DNA of 64,000 nucleotides, taken from positions 7,594,501-7,658,500 of the forward strand of contig OZ022502.1 of the NCBI GenBank assembly GCA_963989385.1, given 5' to 3'. The notes under the pieces are model-generated. The model saw nothing but the letters and a program-made list of their open reading frames with translations. It searched no databases and was not told the origin of the DNA. Both the position numbers and the translations under genes were made by a program. How positions within the stretch are numbered: the first letter of the stretch is position 1; each line of letters begins with the position of its first letter. Below are positions 62,090 to 64,000 of this stretch, in pieces. Source of the stretch: Ctena decussata. Taxonomy: Eukaryota; Mollusca; Bivalvia; Lucinida; Lucinidae.

Positions 62090-62546
62090 AGGGGTAACAA
62101 CCTACGTCATAGCGCGTGCGGGACCTAGTCATTCGTCGGCCATTTTGAAGAAACTTTGTAACATATAATAGACAGGATTGTAACACAAGATAATACTTCG
62201 ATGAGGTGCCTACATGTACATATAGTCCAGATATATAGGACATAGTATGACTCTTTAAAAGGTAAGAAATTTTAAATAAAACTCCTCACTACATCTGAGA
62301 TAAACATGTATTAGGCACAGTCGATACAGGTCACTGTAGTGAAGTGTTTTCAGATTTAGCAAGTATTTTATTACTTAATTCTGGTAATATTATGTCCAAA
62401 ATATCTATCGGTACCTCATCGACTAGTTATTTGGTTGTTTTAGTATTTGAAAAACATTACTTTTACAAAATATTTATCTTAATTAGGTCAAGATGGCCGC
62501 TGATAAAAAAAATTATGACAGCGCTATAACGTAGGTTGTCACCCTT
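62090..62546. mobile_element. 457-bp MITE with about 25-bp TIRs
   Basis: AGGGGTAACAACCTACGTCA and TAACGTAGGTTGTCACCCT are inverted ends. CGGCCATTTTGA / TCAAGATGGCCG form a second pair further in. GAATAT occurs just outside both ends, fitting a target duplication. The right arm mimics a start codon in good context (AAGATGGCC). Confidence 0.65.
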
Positions 62547-62549
62547 GAA

Positions 62550-63890
62550 TATGCTGTCCGTGCAGGTAAATGAGTGAAAATTCATTCAACCAATTGGAGA
62601 ACTAGATTACCAAACAGGGTAATTCAATTTACTAGCCAGAGATCTTTCCCCTTAAAGATCAAGAAACAAAATGACACACTGGAAGCTCATCTCCCTTGTA
62701 TACAGTACCACCCGTGGCCGACTTAACATAAAATATTCATCTTAGGAACATATATTGACAAAATCTATTTTTGACAATTCAGGTATAGCATTCCTTTAAT
62801 GCCAAATAAATAGAATACAGGGATCAATTTTGTATTGTGTGCTGTGTGTTTTAAGTTAAATGACAACGCCATTGTCTTATACACGCTCCTGTTATTTAAC
62901 ACAAAACTTATTTTACTACATGACTGCCACATTTGACGTAGGTAATGTTTTTCTTCATTATTTGTACATTTTAAGGTATACAGAAAACTTTCATATCAGC
63001 AGCATTTTATCATCAGCATGTTTTTATTGACCGCGTGTCGTTGTTGAATATAGACTAAGTACAACTCATTTAAACTGTAAAATAATGTGTCTTCATGTTT
63101 TGGTTCATTTAACTTCGTTTGAAGACTGTTATACCTGCGCCATATTTATTTTCTAAAGAAGCCATTATGTATGGAAAACATTAAACCATCGCCATAATCT
63201 CATTCAGACAGGCGAAAGACAGAATTTAGATAAGTTCGGAACTTACTTAAATATGACTTACAGCAGCAAATTGAAGCATAACATTTATACCACAAATACA
63301 TCAGTGAGAAATAAATCTGTTAAAACGTAATATTTTGGTTCATTTACAGTATGATATATTAGTCATGTGTTACAAAAACATTTTAAATGAGGCGGCTGTA
63401 AAAGTCTCCACGTGCATCACGTTTGTCTGGTCCTCTGGGGGTCACTGAGCCATGCACAGTGATTTTGAAACTAGAGGTTTCCTGAAGCCGGTGGTAGATA
63501 GCTTGCCCAATACTATACGTTTCATTAGTAGTCCTGAAGTTAAAGTAGTCAGTATACTAAAATCGTTAGTACAAACTGGTCTTGGGGATTCATCAGCATT
63601 TCATTCCCTACAGATTTCCGCTTATATGCTGAGATTTGTTCTTTCCCATTTGCTCCTATGTGGCTTAGTTTTGAGCCTATTTCTTTAGCAGTATGTAAAA
63701 TAAAAAACCTGTTGAAGGTATTCAGGAAAAGCCAACATCGCCAAGCACAATAAGCCGCTAAAAGGAGAAAAAAAAAGAGAAAAACTCATCTGACAAATAG
63801 GGACAGCAAACTTTCGATAACAGATACAAGAGAGTAAGTTGTTCAAAAGCGTTTACCACATAAATGAGCTATATCATGTGATTTTTGGTG
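62550..63890. other. Stretch with one unconvincing ORF
   Basis: A 78-codon plus-strand ORF at 63452-63688 (starts MHSDFETRGFLKPVVD) has protein-like composition in its first two thirds. It has no recognised motif and no linked exon. The rest is AT-rich. Confidence 0.25.
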
Positions 63891-63892
63891 GC

Positions 63893-63957
63893 AAGCGAAG
63901 GCTCTGATCAGACGGCACATAGGTGCAGTCTGATCAGAGACTTTGTTTGCCACATCA
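63893..63957. repeat. Hairpin, family I
   Basis: GGCAAGCGAAGGCTCTGATC and its near-complement GATCAGAGACTTTGTTTGCC surround AGACGGCACATAGGTGCAGTCT. Confidence 0.65.
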
Positions 63958-64000
63958 GCCTTCTATGAAAATGGCTCAAGCCATACAGTTAACAGTGAAA

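Noticed and set aside
62493..62530. First coding exon starting MAADKKNYDS in ideal context
   Set aside because: It lies in the terminal inverted repeat of a MITE, with its complement at 62100-62140.

Overview
The window looks like nuclear DNA of an invertebrate animal, most likely a bivalve mollusc. The evidence is intron-containing genes with GT/AG junctions, tRNA-derived SINEs with short target duplications, a non-LTR retrotransposon carrying a 2A-like motif, and several elements built from tandem units of about 150-190 bp with hairpin termini. The last resemble the pearl/Helentron-type non-autonomous elements known from bivalves. No bacterial operon, rRNA gene, CRISPR array or standalone tRNA gene was seen. 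All family assignments are made by eye and no search was run.

Layout. From 0 to 12 kb lies a minus-strand gene whose exons are mostly too short to appear as long ORFs. I can chain six exons (11718 down to 2837) with compatible splice phases, and the gene runs off the left edge. Its promoter side is near 12.0 kb. Its introns hold many MITEs, two SINEs, a 156-bp-period minisatellite element, and a 748-bp solo LTR (1707-2454) whose U3 carries a dense array of heat-shock-element pentamers. From 12 to 26 kb there are mobile elements only: a MYND-finger ORF cut by a stop codon, three adjoining TIR elements (16.07-19.97 kb), and a mariner-like MITE carrying a SINE. From 26 to 30 kb there is one nearly complete minus-strand LINE with an 1185-codon ORF (endonuclease plus reverse transcriptase). 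From 30 to 43 kb there are repeats, microsatellites and several regions with no recognised gene.

From 43.0 to 47.1 kb I find a five-exon plus-strand gene invisible to a simple ORF scan. It has a signal-peptide exon, two EF-hand loops, and a last exon ending in a CxxxC...CxxxC tail. As written it has one in-frame TGA and one frameshift in an A-run. At 53.86-53.98 kb there is a second last exon with the same phase, the same CxxxC...CxxxC layout and a strongly cationic composition. I read it as a diverged paralogue, and it is the best candidate here for an undescribed secreted protein family. From 47 to 64 kb the rest is repeats, including an array of eight copies of a 15-bp motif (CTTACGTAYGGGACA) at 57.6-59.2 kb for which I have no explanation.

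How the parts relate. The two host genes are unrelated and are interrupted by the same MITE families. One MITE sits in the EF-hand gene's intron and another in its presumed 3' UTR. Several apparent frameshifts in otherwise intact exons fall in homopolymers, so sequence error must be separated from true gene decay.
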